A stretch of 64,000 nucleotides of DNA from Anabaena sp. WA102 (GCF_001277295.1 NZ_CP011456.1:4778001-4842000); one strand, 5' to 3'. Positions 49,746 to 59,674 are shown, counted from the stretch's first letter. Numbers and translations are program-made. Notes: generated by a model from the letters alone, not told the origin.

Positions 49746-50416
49746 TACTAACCAAGGCTTTATTAAGTTTAGCTGAAGCATGGAAAATAAGACTTAATTT
49801 CCTGCCACCTTCTCCGTCAAAACACTAATATAAAATTATACATTTTGAAATATTGACCAAAAATAGGCAAAATCTTTCCCGAAAAGAAATCTATCTAAGG
49901 AAACATTTCGATAATTTATGGTATATAGGTTAAATGTTTGTAGTCCATAGTCAAAGAAGTTTTCATTAAAAGCATGATTACTTCAACGTTTTGACTAAAA
50001 TCCTCACAACGCAAAAGCCATGAATTAATGCACCAAAAATCCATCTGGTTATTGGTTGGATGATTCTTAATATCTACTCTCTCAGGAATAGAGATAATTT
50101 TGCTAGTGACAAATTTTTATTTCCCAAGATATATGAAGCACCGATTCAGTTATGAAAAAATTAGAGGCTGCTAATTAATCATAAAAATCACTGATTCTCC
50201 CAGACTCATTTTTGACAAATTAGAAAATTTATAATTATGGAAAATTAACCCTCAGCAATGTCCTCAGCATTAACCAAGACTTAAAAAATTACTTTCAACA
50301 TTTCTTCTACTCTTGCTAAAATCACAAATCTCGTTCCATGATGATTTCACAATTTATCAAAAAAGAGTATTTATAAAGAATCACAAATTTGCTATTCTTA
50401 ACTGCAATATTAACCT
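49746..50416. other. Intergenic AT-rich region
   Basis: About 670 bases with stops in all frames and no recognised repeat. It precedes the phosphatase gene and should contain its promoter, which I cannot place. Confidence 0.5.
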
Positions 50417-51799
50417 GTGTCACAATTCCCCCCCCATTCTACTGATAGCAATAGCAGCACCACCGATGTCACTCCTGTAGTGGCACTCAAGGAACTTGTG
50501 TCTAGGCTGCATCGAGAACAAAATAAAATTCAAGACTTACTGAGTTCTTTAGGATTTGCCCTCAGAAGCTTTAATAATTTAAATCAGTTTTTGGAACTGA
50601 TTCCCCTCATGGCTACCAGAGTCACAGATGCAGAAGGTAGCGCACTTTTTCTTTATAAACCCAATGGACAAATTAGATTAGAACAACTACATTGGCAGGA
50701 TACTCAGCAAAGAAAAATTATTAGAAAAGCCCTAGAAACTGCTAGTAGTCAAATTACTCTTTTATCTAACTCAGGTCCTGCTGCTATTTCCACAGGAATT
50801 CTAGATGACCAAATGCACGCTGTTTTAGGTCCAGATGTGCAAATCTTTGGCACAGCTATTTTAGTCAAGCATACAGAAAGAGGTTGGCTGTACGTTTTGA
50901 GTCGAGATCCTGAATATAGTTGGACAGAAACCAGACAAAAATTAGTGCGGTTAGTAGCAGACCAGACAGCAGTGGCAATTGACAATGATGAACTGTCTGT
51001 AGAATTAAGAAAAAAAGAACGTTTAGACCAAGAGTTAGAAATTGGTGCAGAAATTCAACGCCGACTTTTACCGCGTCAATGTCCCAATATTCCTGGGTTA
51101 TCAATAGCCGCCCGTTGTAAACCGGCTAATCAAGTTGGTGGTGATTACTATGATTTTATTCCCACTAATCAAAACCAGTTAAAATCTAAACCACAAGCAT
51201 CTCCAGAAAATGCTAGTTGGGGTTTGGTCATTGGGGATGTCATGGGTAAAGGTGTTCCCGCGGGTTTAATTATGACGATGTTGCGGGGAATGTTGCGGGG
51301 TGAAGTATTACATGGTAATTCCCCAGCCGGGATTTTACAAAATTTGAATCGGGTAATGTATGCGGATTTGGAAAATTCTCACCGCTTTGTCACCATGTTT
51401 TATTCCGAATATGACCCACAAACGCGGATTTTATCTTATAGTAATGCCGCCCATAATCCCCCCTTGTGGTGGCACGCAGCTACAAAAACTGTGAGTCAAT
51501 TGGATACATTGGGGATGTTAATTGGTTTAGATGCCAATAGTGAATATGAAAATGCACAAGCACAGTTAGAAGTCGGGGATACAGTAATTTATTATACTGA
51601 TGGTTTGACGGATGCAGCGGCGGCTGGAGGCGATCGCTTTGATGAAGATAATTTTGTTACATCCTTCAGAACAGCCTGTAAGTATTGCAACAGTCCCCAG
51701 GAAATTGTCGAATATCTCTTTGACCAAGTTGAACAATTCATTGGTTCTGATAAACGAAATACCGATGATATGACATTAGTTGTTATGCAAATTGTCTGA
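50417..51799 (+). CDS. GAF-SpoIIE (PPM-type) serine phosphatase, RsbU-like
   Basis: A 460-residue signalling phosphatase. A Ser/Thr-rich N-terminus is followed by a GAF domain (about 45-200, LELIPLMATRVTDAEGSALF), a coiled-coil linker (ELRKKERLDQELEIGAEIQR) and the SpoIIE phosphatase domain: IQRRLLPRQCPNIPGLSIAA, QVGGDYYDF, LVIGDVMGKGVPAGLIMTML, SNAAHNPPLWW and VIYYTDGLTDA, ending TDDMTLVVMQI. The metal-binding Asp residues are present. It would dephosphorylate an anti-sigma-factor antagonist (STAS) partner, which is not encoded nearby. The start is the GTG at 50417. Confidence 0.92.
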   Translation: MSQFPPHSTDSNSSTTDVTPVVALKELVSRLHREQNKIQDLLSSLGFALRSFNNLNQFLELIPLMATRVTDAEGSALFLYKPNGQIRLEQLHWQDTQQRKIIRKALETASSQITLLSNSGPAAISTGILDDQMHAVLGPDVQIFGTAILVKHTERGWLYVLSRDPEYSWTETRQKLVRLVADQTAVAIDNDELSVELRKKERLDQELEIGAEIQRRLLPRQCPNIPGLSIAARCKPANQVGGDYYDFIPTNQNQLKSKPQASPENASWGLVIGDVMGKGVPAGLIMTMLRGMLRGEVLHGNSPAGILQNLNRVMYADLENSHRFVTMFYSEYDPQTRILSYSNAAHNPPLWWHAATKTVSQLDTLGMLIGLDANSEYENAQAQLEVGDTVIYYTDGLTDAAAAGGDRFDEDNFVTSFRTACKYCNSPQEIVEYLFDQVEQFIGSDKRNTDDMTLVVMQIV

Positions 51800-52128
51800 T
51801 AGATTAGCGCCAAATTTTGAGAATATTAATGTATTTGTATAAAAATTATTCAATTTATTAATCTGCGCCAACTTTCATATAAACATAAAAAAGCAGAAAT
51901 CAGAGAAATACATTTAATAAAATATTTCCTGCTGTCATATATAACAAAATTATCCAAAAATACCCAATAATACCCCCTGTATTCCCGATTTAATTAATCG
52001 AGAAAACATTAGCCATCAACCGATTCACAAAATTTGAGGCTATGATCAGAATAGAAGCATTAGAATTTTAGTCGCTGTTGATTATTCCCAGCCTCAACAC
52101 TGGATTAATTGACACATCACGAGGTCTT

Positions 52129-52371
52129 ATGAAAACTCAAAAATGTCCCACTTGTCAAGGTGAATTAGAAACTAAGCAAATTGAAAAAATGCTAAAAGGA
52201 GGCAATAACACCGCCGTTATCCATGTAGAAGCAGAAGTTTGTTCAAAATGTGGAGAAAAGCTCTATAAACCAGACGTTGTTAATCAATTTACTCAAATTC
52301 GTGCCAAACTCAGAAACCAAGAAACCGAAGATTTTCAAGTTATTGGTCAATCTTTCCGCGTTTCTGTTTAA
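52129..52371 (+). CDS. YgiT-type zinc-finger protein (antitoxin-like)
   Basis: An 80-residue protein from ATG at 52129 (GAGG upstream): MKTQKCPTCQGELETKQIEK with the first Cys pair, then EAEVCSKCGEKLYKPDVVNQ with the second. This matches the N-terminal zinc-binding part of YgiT/MqsA-type proteins, which often pair with a DUF4258 or MqsR-like toxin. No toxin gene is found upstream, and a tRNA gene follows. It may be an orphan antitoxin. Confidence 0.8.
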   Translation: MKTQKCPTCQGELETKQIEKMLKGGNNTAVIHVEAEVCSKCGEKLYKPDVVNQFTQIRAKLRNQETEDFQVIGQSFRVSV

Positions 52372-52465
52372 TTGATTAAGTAAAGAAAGCTGAAGAATTT
52401 TATTCTAAGTTGGATAATTTTACATCTTGTAACTGGCAGAGGCAATTATACTTAAGTCTTAAAAA

Positions 52466-52537
<72 letters not shown>

Positions 52538-52599
52538 TTTTGCTGTTTTTCCAACTTTATCAATATACCATCAACAGCTATGGTTTTGTCAAGGGGTTT

Positions 52600-53469
52600 C
52601 TAGAAAAAATTTGCCGTTAACCGAAAAGAAGCAGTACAACTAGCTCCAGGCGCTAACATAGTCAGGTTTTCACCAGTGTTGAAAGCATTGCGGGTGGCAC
52701 TCCAAGGCTCTAGACAGTAGAAATCTTTGCCCTTGACAGTCCAAAACACTAGCCAGGTAGTGAAATCATCGTAATCTAGGGTTAGCTTCAACCTGCGGCT
52801 ATTATCTGTGACTGTGGCTGATTTACTGGTGAGTCCCCCAAAAGCAAAATCAATTTCATCTTGGTTAAAGTCAAATTTGCCGTTAAAGGCGTGGAATTCC
52901 TTAGTTTTGTTATCTTGATATTCTCCAGAAGGAAGTTCCACTTCTAGCTGATTTTTATCCCCACAGAGAAAATAAGGGTGGAAACCAGCGGAAAATGGCA
53001 TGGGTGTAGATGACAGATTTTTATATTCCTGACGCACTACTAGGGTATTACCTTGGAGTTCGTAGGTAAAAGCCAATTGAAAATCAAAAGGATAAACTGC
53101 CTTTGTTTCCTCGTTGCTGCTGAGAACTACAGTGAGACTAGCCTTACCTTCAGTATTTTGCGCTATTGCTGTCCAAGGCAATTCCCGCGCAAAGCCATGT
53201 TGTTTAATGGTATACTCTTTTCCATCAACGCTGTAAGTATTATCAGGTAAATTACCGCAAAGAGGAAACAAAATGGGATTACCACCTCTAACGCTCAAAT
53301 CAGGATTGGTAAAGCGTTCAGCGTCTAGGTAAAATATTTCTTGACCTTGCACCAGCCAACGAGTGATGATACCGCCTCTTTCTGGGACAACTTCTATTTG
53401 TGTACCAGCGGTTTTATCAGACAGGATGTAGGTTTTGTATTGTTGTTCTTGAATGTCAATGGTAAACAT
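52600..53469 (-). CDS. Aldose 1-epimerase family protein
   Basis: A 289-residue galactose-mutarotase-fold protein starting at ATG 53469: MFTIDIQEQQYKTYILSDKT, VVPERGGIITRWLVQGQEIF, then GGNPILFPLCGNLPD, KQHGFARELPW (catalytic His region), MPFSAGFHPYF (second His) and CLEPWSATRNAFNTG with the Glu. It is of the YeaD/Apf-like branch that acts on hexoses or hexose phosphates. Open codons upstream of the ATG show no family similarity. Confidence 0.9.
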   Translation of the reverse strand: MFTIDIQEQQYKTYILSDKTAGTQIEVVPERGGIITRWLVQGQEIFYLDAERFTNPDLSVRGGNPILFPLCGNLPDNTYSVDGKEYTIKQHGFARELPWTAIAQNTEGKASLTVVLSSNEETKAVYPFDFQLAFTYELQGNTLVVRQEYKNLSSTPMPFSAGFHPYFLCGDKNQLEVELPSGEYQDNKTKEFHAFNGKFDFNQDEIDFAFGGLTSKSATVTDNSRRLKLTLDYDDFTTWLVFWTVKGKDFYCLEPWSATRNAFNTGENLTMLAPGASCTASFRLTANFF

Positions 53470-53694
53470 AATAGCCAGTAGCTTGGTGTGGTAATTTGTG
53501 CTTATGTCCAGGCAAGAGGAAACAGGCAATACATATTGCGATTTTCCTACCTTTCTCCCCAATTGTAGGTTGTCGTGCCAACAAATTCCACCATGATCAT
53601 TTGATCTCAAACCTTCAAAAAATTTCAACTCAAATCCTTACCATACCTAGTTTACAGTCTTTGACTGTTCATAGCAGCATTGTCACATTTCTAC

Positions 53695-55051
53695 CTATTG
53701 TGGATTAATTGGTACAAAATCATACTTGGCTTTAGTGGATCTTACTTGCACCAATATGGGATGACTAGAGCGATCTCCAGTAGGTAAGAATTTCACCACC
53801 TCTCCTGCTCCCATTGTTGAAAAGTCGGGATTGCGGAGTGTTGCTTGTAGTTCGCTCCGTGTGCGGGCTTTTTCTAATCCCTGAATAATTGCCCGAGTCG
53901 CATCGTAAGCAGTCGCCGTCCGCCAGTTAACTTGACCACCCCAAAGCCTGGTTGCTTGTTGCGTAAAAACACTAGCCTTTTGCATTTGAGGATGCCAGAC
54001 AACAGGCATTGTTAACCCATTAACATCACTTCTACCTGATTGCAATGTTTGTATCGTATACATACTAGGACTACTGAAAAGTGCTAGTCGGCTTTTATTA
54101 CTGCGAGCAATGTCAATTGACTTTTGCAATTGTTTGCAATTGATCGATGTGAGGAGTAAGTAAAATAGCATCGGCTCCACTGCTAATAGCTTGAGAAATA
54201 GAAGTAGATGGATTGAAACTATCTGATGCCATATCGCAGTTAATGTTAATTAACTGACCACCATCTGCAATTAGGGATGCGGTGAATTCGTCTCTAAATG
54301 TAATATTATCAGGAGCTTGAGAATTATAGCAAGTCGCTACACTAGGTTTTTTTGCTACCTTGAGGACATATGTTGCTAATGGTTCCGCCAAGAACCGAGT
54401 GCTAGGAAGCGCACGAAAAATATAGCTGCCAAAACCTACTAGTTCTTTTGCAGAACTGGTTGGAGTAATCATCACTAGTTGTCCAGACTGATAGATGGGA
54501 GCGGCTGCCAGTGATGCTTCGCTGGCATTATGTCCCACAACTGCCAGCACTTGAGGATCTTGTACCAAAGCTGTCGCTACTTGTCTGGCAATGTCTGGAT
54601 TGTTTTCGTCGTTGATAATTTCAACCTGTAACCTCTTACCTCCTGATCGATTAATTTCATGTTGTGCCTGAGCCACACCCCGGAGTAGTTCTCGAGCAAC
54701 GTTGAGGTTACTCCCAATGGGGACACTGACAGCAATTTTGGGGGTATTAGTGCTGGCAGAACGAACAATAGCGTTATTTAGATAAATTAAGGTTTCTGGG
54801 TCATTCTGTTGCTGAATTAAGGCTGCTTGGAATTTAGCGATCGCCGTGCGGTAGTCCTGATTCGCAAACGCGCTAATACCTGCTTTTTTCTCAGGAGTGG
54901 CACCATCAAGAATTAGCAGCTTTTCACCCCAACTCATCCGTTCTTGGATCGAAAGATGATATGCAACTAATTTTGACATACCCAAAAGCAAAGCGATGCC
55001 TAGCACAATAAACACGATTGGTGGCAGACCCTGTTTAGTTTTTAATCTCAT
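53695..55051 (-). pseudogene. Branched-chain amino-acid-type ABC solute-binding protein with a one-base frameshift
   Basis: From ATG 55051 the protein opens with an N-terminal membrane anchor (PPIVFIVLGIALLLGMSKL) and a short TPR-like segment (ISAFANQDYRTAIAKFQAAL). A periplasmic binding domain of the Leu/Ile/Val type follows (VSVPIGSNLNVARELLRGVA, VVGHNASEASLAAAPIYQSG). The first frame stops near 54110 at QTIAKVN. In the other frame the domain continues as KSIDIARSNKSRLALFSSPS to KYDFVPINPQ at 53695. The join lies in the AAAA run near 54124, where one A too many would explain the shift. Unbroken, the protein would be about 450 residues. A sequencing error or a recent mutation is possible. 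Confidence 0.8.
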
Positions 55052-55550
55052 TTTTCCTCTACTGTCTAAGCGATTTAGTGGTTGGGTACTATGTTAATTC
55101 TGTGTATTTTGTAGGCAGGGATTGTCTAAAAAATTATTAGTTTTGTCCCATTTTACACCAAAAGCATCTGTTTTAGGCACTTTTTTATAAAAATATGCGA
55201 CACATTTTGTATATTAAGTCTTATGGGATAAGGGATTCAGAATTAACACACTAGGCTCTGCCTGATATAATTGTATCCTATACAACTATAACCCTTAATA
55301 AATTTGATGAGTATAAGCTTTATTACATCTAACTTGCATATTTTTGAATTGGGAAAAAAGCATAGCGTTGGCGATCGCTATATTGAAGCATAAAAATCAA
55401 AAATTATATCGCTCAAGCTCCTTGTCTCTGCGCCTCTGCGCCTCTGCGTGAGCAAAAATCATCCCTTCAATCACCAACGCTATCTATTTTTGATATTCCC
55501 TGATTACCGCTCATAGAAATCTGGACAAAGCTACCTAAGGATAGACAATA
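55052..55550. other. Intergenic region with a family F repeat
   Basis: About 500 bases. The part at 55410-55490 carries CTCTGCGCCTCTGCGCCTCT and TTCAATCACCAACGCTA, a family F relative. The last 50 bases before the TnpB stop (about 55500-55550) would hold the TnpB-associated guide RNA end if the element is intact; I see no clear hairpin there. Confidence 0.4.
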
Positions 55551-56774
55551 CTAGACAACTACGTTTGCAATCTTAGACCAAAGACCTAAGACTACAGGGA
55601 TAAACGGCAATCCCTCTATCCCATTCATAAAGTTTGGGATTACTTTTCTAGCTATATTCATGCTTCCATTGGTATCAGCATTGATTATTTTACCACTGGA
55701 AGTTTTATATAAACCTCTTTTAATCCGTTTACCGCTAAAAGTAGGTTTACTATCTGATTTATCCTGGTAAACAGGCAGATTATCACCATCTAAAGCACTA
55801 GCAATGGATGTGTAACTTTCTTCAGTAATTACAACTTCGATACCTGCTAACTTAGCCTTGTAAGACAACAAACTGATTAATTTAGCATGAGGGATTTTGG
55901 TAAATTGCTGGTTGTTCTTTTTCCCAATATTAATGTCTTGCTTCCATCCTAAATTATTGCCAATGATTAATTGACTAATATCATTTAACTGACACCAATC
56001 AATTACTCTGCGGGAAACAGTATGGAGATAATTATCAACCCGTCTGTCACGCTTACTATTTAATTCTTTAACTTGTCTCCAGGCTTCTACTGATTGCGCT
56101 TTAGCTACTCTTTTATTGAAGAATTGGTTAATACTTTTCAATGGTCTACCATTAATCAATAACGGTTTAATACCGGAATGATTGGAAGTTATAGCCATCA
56201 AATTATTTAGACCAAGGTCTATACCAGCACTGTATTTACCCGTTGATTTAACAGGCTCATCTACTGTGTAAACTACTTCAATAACATAATAGTTTAGCTT
56301 AGGTACAATCCTTACTTGATCTACATTACCAGCAATAGTAGGTATTTGGATATTAGACTGAGATAGTCTCACAATACCTTTAGTTAACGCTGGTTTTGAT
56401 ATTGCATCTATTGGATAGATTACAATATTTCTACCACGCTCTTTATGCTTATACCTGGGCATTTTCGGTTGGCCAAGATATTTACCCTGATGTTTTGCCC
56501 AATCCTTTAATGCGGCTAACCAACCTTTCCAAGCTTCTGAAACTCTCCGGACTATTTGTTTACTAACCTTAGTTGGAAGATATCGGTAAGCTTCTATATT
56601 CTTGGTTTGATGGTAAATATCAATTGAGTTGTAATACGTATTAGTTTCAAAGAAGTATTGACGTTGAATATAAGTAGCAGCATTGTAAAGATGCTTAGAT
56701 TGCAAAGCCAAATAATCACATTCTTTCCAAAATTTATGCTGTTTACTGATTACGTGTTTTTCTACTAATTGCAT
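55551..56774 (-). CDS. TnpB-like IS605/IS1341-type protein with a non-canonical active site
   Basis: A 407-residue TnpB. The N-terminal OrfB-type region includes LPTKVSKQIVRRVSEAWKGW. RuvC-I Asp is at 186 in YSAGIDLGLNNLM, and the final Asp at 367 in IINADTNGSMNIARK. The RuvC-II position reads LIIGNNLGWKQ (273-278), with Asn where TnpB usually has Glu; Glu318/319 in VVITEESYTS follow. No C4 zinc finger is present: only Cys19 and Cys261 occur. No tnpA is adjacent, so the element is IS1341-like. It starts divergently from a small DNA-binding-type gene. TnpB proteins are RNA-guided nucleases; activity here is uncertain. Confidence 0.85.
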   Translation of the reverse strand: MQLVEKHVISKQHKFWKECDYLALQSKHLYNAATYIQRQYFFETNTYYNSIDIYHQTKNIEAYRYLPTKVSKQIVRRVSEAWKGWLAALKDWAKHQGKYLGQPKMPRYKHKERGRNIVIYPIDAISKPALTKGIVRLSQSNIQIPTIAGNVDQVRIVPKLNYYVIEVVYTVDEPVKSTGKYSAGIDLGLNNLMAITSNHSGIKPLLINGRPLKSINQFFNKRVAKAQSVEAWRQVKELNSKRDRRVDNYLHTVSRRVIDWCQLNDISQLIIGNNLGWKQDINIGKKNNQQFTKIPHAKLISLLSYKAKLAGIEVVITEESYTSIASALDGDNLPVYQDKSDSKPTFSGKRIKRGLYKTSSGKIINADTNGSMNIARKVIPNFMNGIEGLPFIPVVLGLWSKIANVVV

Positions 56775-56793
56775 TTGACTCGACCTTTCAAAT

Positions 56794-56837
56794 GTTGTTA
56801 TACTCGTATTATATATGAGTTATTTAAAAATAACAAC
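56794..56837. promoter_or_regulatory. Inverted repeats between tnpB and the small divergent gene
   Basis: GTTGTTAT (56794-56801) pairs with ATAACAAC (56830-56837). Within it, ACTCGTATTATATATGAGT (56802-56820) is an imperfect palindrome. The site lies immediately before the ATG of the small gene and close to the tnpB start, a plausible operator for autoregulation. Confidence 0.45.
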
Positions 56838-57002
56838 ATGGCTAGAAAAAAAATTTACGCAGAAGAAAAAAGACGATTCACAATGACTTTGACTCAAACA
56901 GCTATTCAATGGCTTGAGCAAAAACAAATAGATATAAAAGCATCAAGCATCAGTGATGTCATAGAACGTATGGCAAGAGAAAACCTACCCAAAAAAGAGT
57001 AG
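56838..57002 (+). CDS. Small putative ribbon-helix-helix DNA-binding protein
   Basis: A 54-residue basic protein from ATG 56838: MARKKIYAEEKRRFTMTLTQ, then TAIQWLEQKQIDIKASSISD and VIERMARENLP. A short beta strand followed by two helices with S-S-I-S-D-V-I-E is the pattern of ribbon-helix-helix repressors (MetJ/Arc type). It is divergent from tnpB with an inverted repeat between them, so it may control tnpB and itself. The assignment is by pattern only. Confidence 0.5.
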   Translation: MARKKIYAEEKRRFTMTLTQTAIQWLEQKQIDIKASSISDVIERMARENLPKKE

Positions 57003-57077
57003 GAAAGGGTAGGTTTGCCCAGAATTTAGCTGACAGTTTGACACCCATTACCTATCACCCATTACCCATGACCCAAA

Positions 57078-58115
57078 TTAAACGTCTTCGGCAAAAATGA
57101 AGCGATATAACTCGCTAGGATCTGGTTCAGGGCTGCTTTGGGCAAATTTAACCGCGTCCTCAATTACAGCCTGAATTTTCTTTTCAATATCTTTGAGTTC
57201 TGCTTCTGTAGCTAGATTTTGTTCCACTAAATAACCCGCTAACTTTTTAATGGGGTCACGAGCAAACCAAAATTCTTTTTCTTCTTTGCTTCGCATTTCG
57301 TCTGGGTCAGCCAGGGAATGACCCCGGAAGCGATAGGTCAGAGCTTCAATTAAAGTTGGACCTTCTCCTGCACGGGCGCGGGCTACGGCTTCCTGAGCCA
57401 CCTGACGCACTGCTAAAACATCCATACCGTCTACTTCCACACCCACCATGTTAAACACACTGGCTTTTTTGTATATCTCTGGTTGAGAAGTTGCCCGTTC
57501 GTGAGACATACCAATTGCCCACTTATTATTTTCGACCACAAAGAGAATTGGCAATTTCCATAAAGCTGCCATATTCAATGTTTCAAAAAATTGACCGTTG
57601 TTAGCAGCACCGTCACCAAAGAAGCAAGCGGTTACTTGGTCGGCGGTTTTGTCTCCCAGAACTTCCCGACGGTATTTAGATTGGAAAGCTGCACCAGCAG
57701 CCACAGGAATACCTTCGGCTACGAAAGCATAACCACCTAATAGGCGATGTTCAGCAGAAAACATATGCATTGAACCACCGCGCCCTTTACTGCAACCTGT
57801 GGCTTTACCAAATAATTCTGCCATGACTTCGCGGGCGGGGACTCCGGCGCTTAAAGCATGAACGTGGTCACGGTAGGTACTGGAAACGAAGTCTTCACCG
57901 GGACGCATTGCACCTTTAATAATGCCGCTACAAACTGCTTCTTGTCCGTTGTACAGGTGGACAAATCCAAACATTTTTCCTCTATAATACATTTCGGCGC
58001 ATTTATCTTCAAATAAACGCCCTAATGTCATGTCTTCATATAAGCCTAGTCCTTCTTCTTTGGTGATTTGGACTGTGGCAGTATTAAATGTGGGTAATGT
58101 GCGCTCTTGAGCCAT
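57078..58115 (-). CDS. pdhA: Pyruvate dehydrogenase E1 component, alpha subunit
   Basis: A 345-residue ThDP enzyme subunit that, with E1 beta, decarboxylates pyruvate in the pyruvate dehydrogenase complex. It includes MTLGRLFEDKCAEMYYRGKM, YNGQEAVCSG, STYRDHVHALSAGV, the GRGGSMHMFS segment and the ThDP motif GDGAANNGQFFETLNMAALW...VVENN. YRFRGHSLADPDEMRSKEE carries the phosphorylation-loop region. The alpha-type length and the absence of a fused beta domain fit cyanobacterial PdhA. pdhB is not adjacent. Confidence 0.94.
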   Translation of the reverse strand: MAQERTLPTFNTATVQITKEEGLGLYEDMTLGRLFEDKCAEMYYRGKMFGFVHLYNGQEAVCSGIIKGAMRPGEDFVSSTYRDHVHALSAGVPAREVMAELFGKATGCSKGRGGSMHMFSAEHRLLGGYAFVAEGIPVAAGAAFQSKYRREVLGDKTADQVTACFFGDGAANNGQFFETLNMAALWKLPILFVVENNKWAIGMSHERATSQPEIYKKASVFNMVGVEVDGMDVLAVRQVAQEAVARARAGEGPTLIEALTYRFRGHSLADPDEMRSKEEKEFWFARDPIKKLAGYLVEQNLATEAELKDIEKKIQAVIEDAVKFAQSSPEPDPSELYRFIFAEDV

Positions 58116-58271
58116 GCTGGTGAAGTATTCCTATTGTAAAAGTTAAAGTTAAGTTTGTCTTTGTTTACGTTAGCTATAAATTAGCCGGCGTTGACAAAAT
58201 TAATTTATCAAAACCTATTTTATATGGTAACAATCAGGATAACTGGCTTTCTGCATAGCGATTAACAATTA

Positions 58272-58397
58272 GGTAGGTTGGCGTTGAAAATTGTCGTTAT
58301 GGCAAGGCAAAAGGCAAGAGGCAAGAGGCAAGAGTGAAGAGGGTTTGGGCGATTTTACGTTTCTTTACACAGTTTGGTTTTATTGTGTTCACCTACT
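58272..58397 (-). repeat. Repeat family B, uninterrupted copy
   Basis: On the minus strand: AGTAGGTGAACACAATAAAA, then ACCAAACTGTGTAAAG, a GGCAAGAGGCAAG-like tandem 7-bp stretch, and CAACGCCAACCTACC. It is the empty-site partner of 46620-46881. Confidence 0.7.
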
Positions 58398-58416
58398 TAA
58401 TGTAATTTCATCAAGT

Positions 58417-58500
58417 AAATGAAGCCGCATGAAATAAGATTTTAAGAATAATTAAACGCAGATAAACGCAGATAAACGCAGACATGATAATTCTGTGCAG
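58417..58500 (+). repeat. Dispersed repeat family E, copy 4
   Basis: ATGAAGCCGCATGAAATAAG, then AAACGCAGATAAACGCAGAT and ATGATAATTCTGTGCAG; a shorter relative of 36928-37037. It is followed by a GACAACTGACAACTGACAAC 7-bp tandem stretch. Confidence 0.6.
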
Positions 58501-58545
58501 TAACTGACCACTGACCACTAACCACTGACAACTGACAACTGACAA

Positions 58546-59328
58546 CTACTTACCTGTGAGTTTCACTAGTCCAATCCCACCAAAGTATAGTCCTAAGACT
58601 GCTCCTGCTAAAAGACTTTGAGTGAGAGGGTCGGTGGAAGGTGTGAGTATTGCTCCTAAAACTACTGCTGCCATGATGACATAACGCCAGCCTTTTAACA
58701 TAATTTTTGAGGAGACAATTCCCAAGGTAGCCAGCAAGATTTGAATGACGGGAACTTGAAATGCTAGTCCTGTGGTAAATAACAATAACAGCACAAAGTC
58801 AAAATATTTGTCAATTGACCACAGTTGCTCTACAACATCAGCACCATAGTTAATGAAGAATTGCAATGCGGCTGGGATGAGTGCAATGTAGGCGAAGATT
58901 AAGCCGCATACAAATAATATGCTTGAACCTAGCACTACGGGAATGACTAACCGCCGTTCGCGCACGGTGAGACCAGGAAGTACAAATTGAATGATTTGAT
59001 AAAGAATGAAGGGTGTGGTCAGGATTAAACCACCATAGGCGGCAACTTTCATGGAGACAAAGAAAAATTCTCCGGGGGCTAATTGCAGAAATTTTACGCC
59101 GTGAGCGGGGATTTCTAGTAGCTGGACTAGGGGTTTAACTACGATAAAACAACCGATAATACCCACTGCCACTACTATGAGGGAATAGAAAATTCTTTGT
59201 CGCAACTCTTCCAGATGGTCGAAAATGGACATTTCCACTTCACCTGGTAATTCATCTAGGGGGCTGATAGATGGTTCTGGGTCTGAGTTAGGGGATTTGA
59301 TTGTATCTACGTCTTGTGAAGAGGTCAT
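58546..59328 (-). CDS. tatC: Sec-independent protein translocase TatC
   Basis: A 260-residue thylakoid/plasma-membrane protein with six transmembrane helices that binds twin-arginine signal peptides with TatA/B. After an acidic N-terminus the conserved SIFDHLEELRQRIFYSLIVV lies just before helix 1. FFVSMKVAAYGGLILTTPFI and FVLPGLTVRERRLVIPVVLG follow, and the last helices end GAVLGLYFGGIGLVK. The start is taken at the ATG 59328; a longer frame to 59361 lacks support. It is on the same strand as pdhA, about 430 bases upstream of it, with repeats between. Confidence 0.95.
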   Translation of the reverse strand: MTSSQDVDTIKSPNSDPEPSISPLDELPGEVEMSIFDHLEELRQRIFYSLIVVAVGIIGCFIVVKPLVQLLEIPAHGVKFLQLAPGEFFFVSMKVAAYGGLILTTPFILYQIIQFVLPGLTVRERRLVIPVVLGSSILFVCGLIFAYIALIPAALQFFINYGADVVEQLWSIDKYFDFVLLLLFTTGLAFQVPVIQILLATLGIVSSKIMLKGWRYVIMAAVVLGAILTPSTDPLTQSLLAGAVLGLYFGGIGLVKLTGK

Positions 59329-59415
59329 GAGTAAGAGGAGTGGGAATCGGTTGTTAGGCAATCTTTGTTAACTATTCTATAAGGAATAGGTCTGAAAACT
59401 CTTGAAGTTGTCAAT

Positions 59416-59504
59416 AGACATCTCCAAAAAAGATGGTAGAGACGTTACATGGAACGTCTCTACAAGGGTTTCAGGTCACGCATATTTAATTTCTGGAGAT
59501 ATCT
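59416..59504 (+). mobile_element. Family C MITE, copy 3
   Basis: AGACATCTCCA to TGGAGATATCT with the central palindrome (one mismatch) at 59436-59463. TA flanks both ends (59415-59416 and 59504-59505), as for a TA-targeting element. Confidence 0.65.
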
Positions 59505-59576
59505 AATGAGTCAGGAAAATTAACTTTAAGCAAAAGCTCAATTTATTCCCTTGCGGAGTATAACTTCTTCTAAATC

Positions 59577-59674
59577 CTCCTGATAGCGCAGCGTGGCGTT
59601 AGCCATACTCCTGAATGGGCGCAGTCCCTGCGCCCCTACCTCCTGATAGCGCAGCGTGGCGTTAGCCATACTCC
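59577..59674 (+). repeat. Two direct repeats of a GCGCAGCGTGGCG unit with a palindrome between
   Basis: CCTGATAGCGCAGCGTGGCG and TTAGCCATACTCCT occur twice (59579-59614 and 59640-59674). Between them lies GGGCGCAGTCCCTGCGCCC, a hairpin also seen in variant form near 20493. It is non-coding. Confidence 0.65.

Noticed and set aside
52078..52128. Longer start for the YgiT-type protein
   Set aside because: The extra 17 residues do not fit the family, and the ATG at 52129 has a ribosome site.
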